Below, piece by piece: positions 1 through 6,942 of a DNA stretch of 35,293 nucleotides (its first letter is position 1; the number at the start of each line of letters is the position of its first letter). A program made the position numbers and the translations under genes. The stretch comes from a virus. The stretch spans positions 1-35,293 of the IMG/VR virus record IMGVR_UViG_3300037246_002080. One strand, written 5' to 3'. The notes below the pieces were generated by a model. It was not told where the DNA came from and searched no databases. It saw nothing but the letters and a program-made list of their open reading frames with translations.

Positions 1-752
1 AATCTTGGCGCTGAACTTTCCAATAATTTTATACACATAGAGTAATCTTTTCTATGAGTAAAACCTAACCAAGATATATGAGGCCCGAAGTCGTTACTAT
101 CTTCTACCTTTTTAGATTCTATTATTGTTTCTATATCACAAGTTATTGTACCTACATTTTTATCTGTAAGAAGAAACTCTATATAAGCTTCAATCTTCTC
201 TACTGTAGGGTTCAGTTCAAAATTATATTCTGTTCTTATTATATTGGAAAAGTTTTTATTGTTGTTTGCTTTTTCAAGATCTTTCTCAAGAATAGGTTTT
301 AACTTCCAATCTTTATAAAGTGCTATAGGGTTGTAACTTCCTACAACTTTTAAGCCTGGTACCAAAGTAGACTCCATTGTAGTGCCTCTAAATCCTGTTA
401 GTTTCTCTCCTGTAAGCATTATAAAGGGCAGTGAACCTAAAGCTATAACGACATTAAATCTATATTGTATTATTATAGACTTTAGTTTTTCTTGTGCCTC
501 ATAGAATTTTTGTGTTTGTATGAGGTACTTGTCTGGCTTTTCAAAAAACTCTCCCATAAGTCTTAACGGAATAGAGTCATAGGCGTAACCAAAGACACAC
601 TCAACAGGAGATATTCCTGCCTTTATAAGCATCTTTTTTATAAAGTCTCCATGACCTCCTGAGAAAGGTTGGAGTGTGTAAAGATCACTTTTCGTAGGCC
701 ACTCACCTAAGACAAGAACCTTTGCATCATTCCTACCAAGAAATTTTATCAC
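1..752 (-). CDS. DNA polymerase I-like protein with N-terminal UDG-like domain (partial, C-terminus beyond window)
   Basis: The frame stays open to the window edge, giving 250 codons. Residues about 10-165 resemble a family-4/5 uracil-DNA glycosylase: GEWPT at 16-20 replaces GEAPG, a QPFSGGHG stretch lies at 29-36, FRGT at 121-124, and SYNP at 139-142 stands where active enzymes have a TYHP/HP motif. The altered first motif and the His-to-Asn change suggest an inactive or altered glycosylase. CDIET at 205-209 is a good Exo I (DxE) motif of a DnaQ-like 3'-5' exonuclease, so the missing part is probably exonuclease plus family-A polymerase, as in some phage polymerases; that part is inferred. 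The start is GTG at 752, the only start codon after an in-frame upstream stop. It overlaps the kinase stop as GTGA, so translation is probably coupled. Confidence 0.75.
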   Translation of the reverse strand, partial: MIKFLGRNDAKVLVLGEWPTKSDLYTLQPFSGGHGDFIKKMLIKAGISPVECVFGYAYDSIPLRLMGEFFEKPDKYLIQTQKFYEAQEKLKSIIIQYRFNVVIALGSLPFIMLTGEKLTGFRGTTMESTLVPGLKVVGSYNPIALYKDWKLKPILEKDLEKANNNKNFSNIIRTEYNFELNPTVEKIEAYIEFLLTDKNVGTITCDIETIIESKKVEDSNDFGPHISWLGFTHRKDYSMCIKLLESSAPR

Positions 753-1294
753 TTCAAATGTTTTCCAGGTGCAATCATAAAGTCATTACAGAAGCCATCT
801 ATGATTTTATGAAGGTCTTCAATGGAGCCTTTACTGTATATAAGGAAATCTCCTTTTATTGGAGCAGTGTATTTTTCTTCCTGTAGTCTAGAGACTTCAC
901 TTTCATTTTTTGGTGCGTTAGGTCTTTCAACCTTAATAACAATACCTCCAGCAGAACGTATTGCAGAAACTTCGGAAGGAAATCGTACATCTGTTATAAC
1001 TGTTCTTACTTTTTCACTCCTAGAGATTAAAAGGTTGTGTCTGAAAAGTACCCTGTCAACCCAATACTCTTCAGCAATTTTCTCTCTAAACATAGTACCT
1101 ATAGCAATAAGAATTTCTCGTACCTCTGGACTTTTCTCATTAAAGACTTGTTCTTTTGAGAAACCAAAAAATTCTATAGCAAACTTTTTAAGGTCATCTG
1201 CAAAAGCATCTCTTGTAAAATTGTAGTTTTCACAAAGATACTTTCCTATTGTATCCTTACCAGAAAAAACTTTTCCTGCAATACCTACTAACAT
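749..1294 (-). CDS. Deoxynucleoside monophosphate kinase (dNMP kinase)
   Basis: A 181-residue P-loop kinase that would phosphorylate dNMPs to dNDPs in the cytoplasm for phage DNA synthesis. The Walker A motif is GKVFSGKD at residues 7-14, right at the N-terminus. The TVITDVRFPSEVSAI segment near residue 100 matches the DVRF...E region typical of phage dNMP kinases such as those of T4 gp1 type. Length is normal for the family. GGAGG sits 6 bases before the ATG. It follows thyX with a 2-base gap and its stop overlaps the polymerase start, so dTMP made by ThyX can be passed on by its operon neighbour. Exact nucleotide specificity cannot be read from the sequence. Confidence 0.85.
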   Translation of the reverse strand: MLVGIAGKVFSGKDTIGKYLCENYNFTRDAFADDLKKFAIEFFGFSKEQVFNEKSPEVREILIAIGTMFREKIAEEYWVDRVLFRHNLLISRSEKVRTVITDVRFPSEVSAIRSAGGIVIKVERPNAPKNESEVSRLQEEKYTAPIKGDFLIYSKGSIEDLHKIIDGFCNDFMIAPGKHLK

Positions 1295-1296
1295 TT

Positions 1297-1923
1297 CTAA
1301 CCTCCTTCAAAAAATTTATCATTAACATCCTCAAATACTATTGGTGCCTTATCATAAAGATAAGAAAGAACTATCTTTGCAAGATTTCTTATCTCCCATT
1401 GAGCATGGTTATCTGCTCTAAGAAGTATAATGTGTCGCCATTCTCTGAAATTTGCAGTTATAGCAATTTTTGTCTCACAAGCATTTGGGAGTACAAATCT
1501 AGCATCTTCATTAGGAATATTTTGATTTTGTAGAAACTCATAGCACTGAGCAATACCATAAATACACTCTTCAAAAGCACGAAGTGCTATAGGATTTCTT
1601 TTTATCTTTGGAGGAATTATAATTTCAAAATCTCTTTCACTTGTATATCTTTGAGATCTTTGAGTAAAAGAAGCAATTCTATGCCTAACAAGTTGATGTG
1701 TTAATGCTCTAGACACACCAGTAAAAAGGAAGGTTGCAGTAGCATGTTCTAGTACTGATGTATGACCATTTTTTATAAGACCCTGTATAAATTTTTTAGA
1801 TTTATAACCTTCAAGTGAAGGATTTTTATGTAAAGAGTCATAACAAATCCTTCCTATCTGCTCAATAAGTTTTTCTGGCTCCTCTGTACAATACAGTAAA
1901 GAAACATTTTGATTTACTTCCAT
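1297..1923 (-). CDS. thyX: Flavin-dependent thymidylate synthase ThyX
   Basis: A 208-residue ThyX, which makes dTMP from dUMP with FAD, NADPH and methylene-tetrahydrofolate. The signature RHRX7S is present: RHR at residues 80-82, Ser90, then RY at 92-93. GHTSVLEHATATF at 53-65 is also typical, as is the C-terminal block with NFREWRH and LLRADNHAQWEIR. Length is normal. AAGGAG lies 6 bases before the ATG. It is grouped with the dNMP kinase and DNA polymerase, forming a thymidylate-to-DNA supply unit. No ThyA-type synthase or dihydrofolate reductase is visible in the window. Confidence 0.95.
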   Translation of the reverse strand: MEVNQNVSLLYCTEEPEKLIEQIGRICYDSLHKNPSLEGYKSKKFIQGLIKNGHTSVLEHATATFLFTGVSRALTHQLVRHRIASFTQRSQRYTSERDFEIIIPPKIKRNPIALRAFEECIYGIAQCYEFLQNQNIPNEDARFVLPNACETKIAITANFREWRHIILLRADNHAQWEIRNLAKIVLSYLYDKAPIVFEDVNDKFFEGG

Positions 1924-1934
1924 TTCAATCTCCT

Positions 1935-2135
1935 TTATAAATTATGAAAAAGTTTTATAACAGAATTATGATCTAAACTATATTTTGCAGGAATATCTAT
2001 AAAATCATTTTCCCCATAAGCTAATGCTTCTTGCCGATCTTCTCGCATTTTATTGTTAGCCTTCATTCCTTCTATTTCAGCCATAGCACAAACTATTTGA
2101 GAATTTATATAAGCTATCTGTTGTTCTCTATCCAT
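1935..2135 (-). CDS. Small hypothetical protein (66 aa)
   Basis: Not recognised. The N-terminal half (DREQQIAYINSQIVCAMAEIEG) looks helical and may be a short coiled coil; the C-terminal half is polar. The ATG at 2135 is preferred because AAGGAG lies 7 bases upstream; a GTG one codon earlier is the alternative start. It ends 11 bases before thyX in the same transcription unit. Confidence 0.6.
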   Translation of the reverse strand: MDREQQIAYINSQIVCAMAEIEGMKANNKMREDRQEALAYGENDFIDIPAKYSLDHNSVIKLFHNL

Positions 2136-2147
2136 CACTCTTCTCCT

Positions 2148-2321
2148 TTAGTCGTTGGATTGTTCTCTTATTACTCTTTTAATAGTTAAGTGCAATGCTT
2201 TAACTAAGTCCCTATAATAAAAGTCATAACCAAAATCATCACTTTTATCTGCAATAACTTTAAGTAATTCTACAGGGTCGTGAATATCGTCTAATGATTT
2301 TATCCAATCTTTATCCAGCAC
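2148..2321 (-). CDS. Small hypothetical protein (57 aa), GTG start
   Basis: Not recognised. The start is set at GTG 2321 because GGAGG lies 6 bases upstream and the frame there overlaps the previous gene by only 11 bases. A longer reading would run 75 bases further into the neighbour without a ribosome site. The product is mixed charge (acidic DDIHDPVELL near the start, basic near the end), probably helical. Confidence 0.55.
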   Translation of the reverse strand: MLDKDWIKSLDDIHDPVELLKVIADKSDDFGYDFYYRDLVKALHLTIKRVIREQSND

Positions 2322-2664
2322 CTTCCACCTCCAAAGCAGTCTCGACAATCTTACGGGCGCAGGTTTCTTCATCTTTGGGAAAGGCTTGATATACAAGCTC
2401 GCCTTTTTTATCCCAAATCTGCAAATAATATGATGGAATAATCTCTACAGATATTCTTCTTACTATTCCTTTCGAAACGGCTTCTTTTCCAAATCTTAAC
2501 GCCTGCTCGATCTTGGTGGTTGGGGAGTAGTTTTCAATTAATACACCTTCGTCATAGTATCCAGGTGCAAAGATACAGCCGACGTTTCGATATTCATCTC
2601 TCCACTCATACCCTTCAATCTCCGCGCATCGGGCGTTTATCTCTGCGGTTGTTTTAGGTGTCAT
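2311..2664 (-). CDS. Phage ABA-sandwich-like protein (117 aa)
   Basis: Resembles small phage proteins of the ABA sandwich domain type: an N-terminal helix (INARCAEIEGYEW), a central YSPTTKIEQALRFGKEAV segment, then beta strands and a C-terminal helix rich in Ala and Glu. The function of that family is not known. The second ATG of the frame (2664) is chosen because an AAGGA ribosome site lies before it and it begins just after the stop of the upstream gene; the first ATG (2688) has none. By eye its GC content is clearly higher than its neighbours, with codons such as GCG, CGC and GGC, so it may be a recent acquisition. Confidence 0.55.
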   Translation of the reverse strand: MTPKTTAEINARCAEIEGYEWRDEYRNVGCIFAPGYYDEGVLIENYSPTTKIEQALRFGKEAVSKGIVRRISVEIIPSYYLQIWDKKGELVYQAFPKDEETCARKIVETALEVEGAG

Positions 2665-2665
2665 T

Positions 2666-2839
2666 TTAATAGTTTCCTTGTGGTTCATGGCGGTTATAAT
2701 ATTTTTTAAGAAGCCGCATTAGTTCTTTATCTTTTTCTCTACGTTGATACAACTCTATTCTTAATTGAATTACTTCCTCATTAATACTATTAAGTGTTTT
2801 AAGTAAGTCTATGAAATATCTTACAATTTTATCTTTCAT
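2666..2839 (-). CDS. Small hypothetical protein (57 aa)
   Basis: Not recognised. Highly charged and helical (KTLNSINEEVIQLRIEL then QRREKDKELMRLL), with probable coiled-coil character. The start at 2839 is chosen over a longer reading because it sits one base after the methyltransferase stop (TGAG-ATG) and has a GAGG-type site just upstream; the longer version would overlap the methyltransferase by about 50 bases. Confidence 0.55.
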   Translation of the reverse strand: MKDKIVRYFIDLLKTLNSINEEVIQLRIELYQRREKDKELMRLLKKYYNRHEPQGNY

Positions 2840-2840
2840 C

Positions 2841-4154
2841 TCATCCCTCGCTCTGCAATCGCAACAGTGCAATGTTATAAGCTTCTTCAAGAAGCTCTAT
2901 CCCAACACAAGAAAGTCCATGTTTATGTCCTGCAACAAGAGATGAACCTGAACCTGCAAAAGGATCTAAAAGAGACTCTCCAGCAATGCAACTTCTACTT
3001 ATAAGTTCCGTCAACACTTCTACAGGTTTTTCTGTTGGATGAGACTTGTCTTTAAGAGGAGGAATTTGAAACCAATCAGGTCTACCCTGTTTGATAAGTT
3101 TAGAATCTTTCTTCCTAGCATAAAGCACCATCTCATAACAACTTGAAGGCCAACAGTGTGGAGCATTGTTTTGCCCACCAGCATTTTTAATCCATATAAG
3201 AGGTCTTACATGAACTAACCAACCAGCACTTTTGAAAAGAGTGCTTATAATTGTAAAGAACTCTGGCGCTACAAATATATAAGCATGAGCATCATCAGTT
3301 GTCACTCTAAAAGATTCTTTTGCCAACATATGATATAGGTTTAAAGCATTATCTTTAGAATCATCAAAGGTAAAACCTGATGTATTTTCGCCTCCAGTTT
3401 TACCTCCTATAGACATAGCAATTTTATCTATAAGTATTCCGAATGGAGGATCTGTGCAAAGGATATTAAATATCTTGTCTGGAAGACTTTTTAAAATCTC
3501 TCTGGAATCGCCATGATGTAAGGTAATGTGTTCCATTGTGGAACAATTCGCCTTAACTTTTAGAGCATCTGAAGCTCTTGATATAACCCTTTCAGCAACC
3601 TTTCCTACTTTTAAAATCTCACTTAAAGATGTAGCCTTTTTTGCTTTTGGGAAGGTTTTTACAATTTGTGCAGCTTGGAGCTGGCGACTTACCGTTGCTT
3701 TACTCTTACCAATAAGTTTTGCAGTGTTATCATAGCCCCAACCTTCTCCGCCTCTACCCAATGCAATAGCACCATGTTGGAGTACTTTAATATTGTGTAT
3801 TTGCTCTATAGCGTTAGCTTCTTCAGCAGGAGTAAGATCTTTTCTGTAGATATTCTCTTCGAGTTCTAAAATTCTCATATCGAGATTTGTAAGTTCTTCT
3901 CGTTGTACACAAAGAATATCTATTCCTAGCATTTGACAAGCTAAAAGTCTTCTACCTCCTGCAACGAGTTCAACAGTTCTTTCTTCTTCTTTGTTGGCAG
4001 AAGTAGATACTAAGATTGGTTGTATCTGACCTTTTGTTTTTATTGACTCCATGAGTTCAGTTATAGAACCCATATCCTTTCTTATCCTCTCAAGACCATC
4101 TCGAACAAAGATAGTTTTTGGGTCTACCTTAAACAGCTGTACTTCAGTCTTCAT
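2841..4154 (-). CDS. ParB-domain / DNA methyltransferase fusion
   Basis: A 437-residue fusion. Residues about 5-125 form a ParB/Srx-like domain with GGRRLLA at 66-72 and the ENIYRKDLTPAEEA segment from 100. Residues about 142-165 (DNTAKLIGKSKATVSRQLQ) form a helix-turn-helix like that of ParB. Residues about 205-430 are an AdoMet-dependent amino-methyltransferase: catalytic motif IV DPPF at 235-238 and the AdoMet-binding DPFAGSGSS at 397-405, after HPTEKP at 372-377. Motif IV preceding motif I is the beta-class order; N6-adenine or N4-cytosine cannot be told apart here. No restriction endonuclease is next to it, so DNA self-protection or regulation is more likely than a restriction system. 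The start at 4154 has AAAGGA 6-7 bases upstream. Confidence 0.88.
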   Translation of the reverse strand: MKTEVQLFKVDPKTIFVRDGLERIRKDMGSITELMESIKTKGQIQPILVSTSANKEEERTVELVAGGRRLLACQMLGIDILCVQREELTNLDMRILELEENIYRKDLTPAEEANAIEQIHNIKVLQHGAIALGRGGEGWGYDNTAKLIGKSKATVSRQLQAAQIVKTFPKAKKATSLSEILKVGKVAERVISRASDALKVKANCSTMEHITLHHGDSREILKSLPDKIFNILCTDPPFGILIDKIAMSIGGKTGGENTSGFTFDDSKDNALNLYHMLAKESFRVTTDDAHAYIFVAPEFFTIISTLFKSAGWLVHVRPLIWIKNAGGQNNAPHCWPSSCYEMVLYARKKDSKLIKQGRPDWFQIPPLKDKSHPTEKPVEVLTELISRSCIAGESLLDPFAGSGSSLVAGHKHGLSCVGIELLEEAYNIALLRLQSEG

Positions 4155-4311
4155 TAAGTTTCCTTTCAAGAGCAAGTAATTCTTTTTCAAAATCTTTTAT
4201 GAGTACATATTCAGTATTTACCGGTAGAAATGAGTGTACCTGTAGATTCCTATCAATATAAATACATACATTTTTTCTTATAATTGCAACAAGTTCTTTT
4301 GCCTCTTTCAT
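4144..4311 (-). CDS. Small hypothetical protein (55 aa)
   Basis: A short open frame beginning MKEAKELVAIIRKN and ending LLALERKLNED. Not recognised. Its ATG overlaps the stop of the upstream gene as ATGA, and its own end overlaps the methyltransferase start by 11 bases. This tight chain of coupled genes is the main support; there is no strong ribosome site of its own. Confidence 0.6.
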   Translation of the reverse strand: MKEAKELVAIIRKNVCIYIDRNLQVHSFLPVNTEYVLIKDFEKELLALERKLNED

Positions 4312-4559
4312 GTCTTAAAACCTGACAATGCTTTCATTGATATGCCAGCTTTTTTAAGCCCTGCTAAAAGTTCTGGAGAAAGACTTTCCTTTTTAATAGA
4401 AGGTTTCTTTTCAGTACTTTTCTTTTTAACTCGCCCTTTTAAAGAAGCGAAATTTTTTACTAAATCATTTACCCTGTTAAGACGGTATCTTCGGACAAAG
4501 TCCTCCTGCTCTTCAGGAGTCATATCTTTGAAGTTCTTAAACAGGTTTTCGAGTTTCAT
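4308..4559 (-). CDS. Hypothetical basic protein (83 aa)
   Basis: Not recognised. The first 35 residues are helical and charged (MTPEEQEDFVRRYRLNRVNDLV); a very basic linker follows (GRVKKKSTEKKPSIKKES) and then a short helix. The layout, helix plus Lys-rich linker, would suit nucleic-acid or acidic-protein binding, but that is inference. It shares one base with the upstream stop (TAATG) and its end overlaps the next gene (ATGA). Confidence 0.65.
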   Translation of the reverse strand: MKLENLFKNFKDMTPEEQEDFVRRYRLNRVNDLVKNFASLKGRVKKKSTEKKPSIKKESLSPELLAGLKKAGISMKALSGFKT

Positions 4560-4729
4560 TAAATTTTGTTATAAAGTTCTTCAAGATAAGTTTCTTGGTT
4601 TTCTGTTAAATCTGCACTGTCCTCAAGAAGGTCATGCATCTTACTTATAAAGTCATGGTCATAGGCGTTCATTTCTAAGTCTACCCTAAAAATTTCTTGT
4701 ACCTTTTCATAGTTGCTCAATTCAGACAT
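4559..4729 (-). CDS. Small acidic hypothetical protein (56 aa)
   Basis: Begins MSELSNYEKVQEIF and ends LTENQETYLEELYNKI. AAAGGA lies 8 bases before the ATG. Short acidic phage proteins with a similar end (LT..Q...L..LY.K) are common beside replication genes, but no function is assigned. It is the first gene after the 4755-4800 hairpin, so it may begin a transcription unit. Confidence 0.6.
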   Translation of the reverse strand: MSELSNYEKVQEIFRVDLEMNAYDHDFISKMHDLLEDSADLTENQETYLEELYNKI

Positions 4730-4754
4730 TAAAATTTCCTTTCATTTAAAGAGG

Positions 4755-4800
4755 CCTGTGGGCAGGGAAGAATCTTTTAATCGACTCTTTTGCCCACAGG
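4755..4800 (-). other. Long RNA hairpin with six-codon open frame in the leader
   Basis: Arms CCTGTGGGCA (4755-4764) and TGCCCACAGG (4791-4800) pair perfectly, and the inner arms add about 7 more pairs. No T-run follows on either strand, so it is not a standard terminator. On the minus strand GGAGG (4810-4806) lies 8 bases before GTG at 4797, which opens a six-codon frame (VGKRVD) ending inside the hairpin. It lies just upstream of the gene starting at 4729 and could control its expression. Confidence 0.5.
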
Positions 4801-4827
4801 TCAGTCCTCCGCCAGTTGTAAAGTTGT

Positions 4828-4836
4828 ATAATAGCA
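4828..4836 (-). promoter_or_regulatory. Possible extended -10 promoter
   Basis: On the minus strand TGC-TATTAT matches an extended -10 (TATTAT at 4833-4828, five of six bases). No good -35 is present at normal spacing. It lies in the about 210-base gap between the SSB-like gene and the gene starting at 4729, upstream of the 4755-4800 hairpin. Nothing else was found in this gap. Confidence 0.3.
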
Positions 4837-4942
4837 TATCTTATTGCAACGTATATAGGAAGTTAGCAACAAAGGTGTGGAGAGGATTAGTTCTATACAT
4901 CTTTACTTATACTCTATACATCCCTTACAACCTTATAAAACC

Positions 4943-5470
4943 TTAAGCGTTGCGCCTGACAAGAGCATTAACACCGTTGAACCAGCGTTTGGCACCTTTT
5001 TTACTCTGCTCCAAAGTTACCTCTACGTCAACAGGAATGCCAATCCAAGCTTTATCGCTGATGGACGCTTCAATCTCCATAGGCGTATCCATCTTGATAC
5101 CAAGGCCTCTTGCAAAGTCTCCCAGCATAGAGAGTTTTACCTGAGCTTTGGTTTTTCCTGGCATCTTGGACTCTGTTGTCTCATCCTTCTTTGTAGGAAG
5201 AAACGCCAATTTCCTTACAGTTTGCCCATCAATAGATGAGTTTTCTTTAGGAGCAAAAACTCCTGTGTCAACATCGAGAATGTGAAGCTCTCCACCATTC
5301 TCTGCAAGCTGAAGAACAAACTCAACTCTGTTATCATCGTAGTTGAAGAGTACATTCTGGATAGCACCTTTGAAAGTACCTTTAGGAATGAGAGGGTCAG
5401 GTGCTAGATCTTCTGAGCCAAAACTTGCACCATCATAGGTTGTTTGGACAAGAGGGTTAGTGTCTTCCAT
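4943..5470 (-). CDS. SSB-like protein partnered with Sak4 (DUF669-like)
   Basis: A 175-residue protein whose core (LIPKGTFKGAIQNVLF, then DNRVEFVLQLAENGG) looks like an OB-fold family of phage single-strand DNA-binding proteins, often encoded beside RecA-like recombinases. It starts just downstream of the Sak4-like gene stop with AAGGAG upstream, which supports a joint role in strand annealing or recombination. By eye its GC is higher and its codons more selected than its neighbours, as expected for an abundant protein. The family call rests on pattern and position only. Confidence 0.55.
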   Translation of the reverse strand: MEDTNPLVQTTYDGASFGSEDLAPDPLIPKGTFKGAIQNVLFNYDDNRVEFVLQLAENGGELHILDVDTGVFAPKENSSIDGQTVRKLAFLPTKKDETTESKMPGKTKAQVKLSMLGDFARGLGIKMDTPMEIEASISDKAWIGIPVDVEVTLEQSKKGAKRWFNGVNALVRRNA

Positions 5471-6196
5471 TTAAATTTCTCCTTTTTTCAAGTGGGACAT
5501 TATAACATTAAAGTCGTTTTCGACTTGCATTGGTAAAAGTTTTTTCTTACCGCTTAAACTCGACCTTGCTGGGAATAGTGCAGTAGAGTCTGTATACAAA
5601 AACCTTACTGGTTTGTTGTCTACCATCTTTACAGCAGAATGATAAAGTTCAGCAAAGTATCTAGGGAACAGTACTCTTAACTTTCCTGGCAGTGCAGGCT
5701 GGATAACCATAGTACCTGTTTCGGTATCCACTTCGGTATGAGCTAACACTACTAAGTGACATTCAATAGCCCTTAGTCTGTTAAGCATCGTAGCAAGGTA
5801 ATCCTTAACTATTGGAAAGTGTACGAATCCTTCAGGAATCCCTTGAGGATGCTTTGAAGGGCTTACACTAAGAGCATGTTGCATAGCAAGATTTACAAGA
5901 CTTGTTGTACTATCTATAACAACAGTCTTAAAATGATTTTCACCTTCCTTCTTTTGAAAAGCTACAAACTCAGCTAAATCTCGCATAAACTCGTTCCAGC
6001 CAGAAAAGTTTTCTGGGTATTGATCAATTGTAGACTCAATACCTGCATATGCTGAAGGTTGCTTATCGAAGTCAAAGACTTTCATAGGCTGGGGAAAAGA
6101 CGCTGCAAACGTAGACTTTCCTGTCGCAGTGTCGCCTACAACAAGACACCTTATTATGGTGTTGTCTAGTTTTAAGTTTTTTCCATCAATTCTCAT
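5471..6196 (-). CDS. Sak4-like RecA-fold recombinase ATPase
   Basis: A 241-residue P-loop ATPase. Walker A is GDTATGKS at residues 21-28 and Walker B is TVVIDS at 91-96. FDFDKQPSAY after the first strand and LVVLAHTEVDTETG in the middle are typical of the phage Sak4/AAA_24 group, which acts with an SSB partner in homologous recombination and annealing. Length is normal. Its ATG overlaps the upstream stop as ATGA. Together with the SSB-like protein and the Cas4/RecB-like nuclease upstream it makes a recombination module. Confidence 0.8.
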   Translation of the reverse strand: MRIDGKNLKLDNTIIRCLVVGDTATGKSTFAASFPQPMKVFDFDKQPSAYAGIESTIDQYPENFSGWNEFMRDLAEFVAFQKKEGENHFKTVVIDSTTSLVNLAMQHALSVSPSKHPQGIPEGFVHFPIVKDYLATMLNRLRAIECHLVVLAHTEVDTETGTMVIQPALPGKLRVLFPRYFAELYHSAVKMVDNKPVRFLYTDSTALFPARSSLSGKKKLLPMQVENDFNVIMSHLKKGEI

Positions 6197-6495
6197 TTAT
6201 CTTTACTCCGATTAATTAAGATTAGCACTGCTGCACTTTGCATAATGCTCTTAAGAACATCTTCCTTTTCAGAAAGAAGCTCTTTGTACTCCGCACAATA
6301 TTGAAGCTGTTCAAAGTCTTCAGCAAGTTTTGCTAAGAGTTTCACATCGGGAGATATTCCCAATTTTGTAGAACTTAGTAGCTTACGCAGATACGGTACT
6401 GTATCACTTCCTTCAGTATCCGATTCTTTTAGTTCTTCGCGTAATTCTACAAAAAGAGCTGTAATATCAGGGTTGAAATTTCCTCCATCAAGCAA
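6193..6495 (-). CDS. Hypothetical protein (100 aa), probable TTG start
   Basis: Not recognised; helical and acidic (LAEDFEQLQYCAEYKELL). The TTG at 6495 is preferred because GGAGG lies 8 bases upstream; the GTG at 6504 overlaps that ribosome site, so it is unlikely to be used. It ends in ATGA overlap with the Sak4-like gene. Confidence 0.55.
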   Translation of the reverse strand: MLDGGNFNPDITALFVELREELKESDTEGSDTVPYLRKLLSSTKLGISPDVKLLAKLAEDFEQLQYCAEYKELLSEKEDVLKSIMQSAAVLILINRSKDK

Positions 6496-6523
6496 TTTTT
6501 TCACCTCCTTTCATTGTTAAAAT

Positions 6524-6745
6524 TTAAACTTTATAAAGAAAAAACCTTTTCAGATTACTTTCAATAGCCAGAATTTCAGCTTCACGTTCTGAAATTTTGC
6601 CTTCAAGAATCTTTATATCAAACTTGTAATCTTTTATCGTACAAAGTTTTTCTTTTATCTCTTGTATAGCATTTAGCTCAATATCTGCTTCTAAGACTTT
6701 TTCAGCTTTTTCTCTCAAAGTAAAACCTATAGCTTCTTTATCCAT
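6524..6745 (-). CDS. Predicted coiled-coil protein (73 aa)
   Basis: Begins MDKEAIGFTLREKAEKVL and is almost all helix-forming charged residues, with heptad-like spacing in IKEKL...IKILEGKISEREAEILAIE. GGGAGG lies 8 bases before the ATG at 6745; a GTG three codons earlier lies inside the ribosome site. Function unknown; it sits between the Zn-ribbon protein and the recombinase. Confidence 0.6.
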   Translation of the reverse strand: MDKEAIGFTLREKAEKVLEADIELNAIQEIKEKLCTIKDYKFDIKILEGKISEREAEILAIESNLKRFFLYKV

Positions 6746-6750
6746 CTTCT

Positions 6751-6942
6751 TCACCTCCCTTCAACTAAATTTGCTCTAGCCAATAAACTTGTACCTGTAC
6801 CTGTTTTCTTTGGGTCATTCTCTAGAATCTTTTTACCATAAACATGTAAAGCTTCGCCACAAAAAGGACAAACTTTATCATCTCGTCCTATATTTGTGGC
6901 TCTACAGTACCTATCTGTACACCTTTTGTTATAGTATGCCAT
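6751..6942 (-). CDS. Small zinc-ribbon protein (63 aa)
   Basis: Four cysteines are arranged as CX4C at residues 8-13 and CPFC at 25-28, the knuckles of a zinc ribbon. The rest is basic. Small proteins of this kind often bind DNA or other proteins. The ATG overlaps the nuclease stop (TGATG), so it is coupled to the nuclease and may work with it. Confidence 0.65.
   Translation of the reverse strand: MAYYNKRCTDRYCRATNIGRDDKVCPFCGEALHVYGKKILENDPKKTGTGTSLLARANLVEGR

Noticed and set aside
822-1226. Plus-strand frame of 134 codons over the dNMP kinase
   Set aside because: Antisense shadow of the kinase, whose Walker A motif and ribosome site settle the strand.
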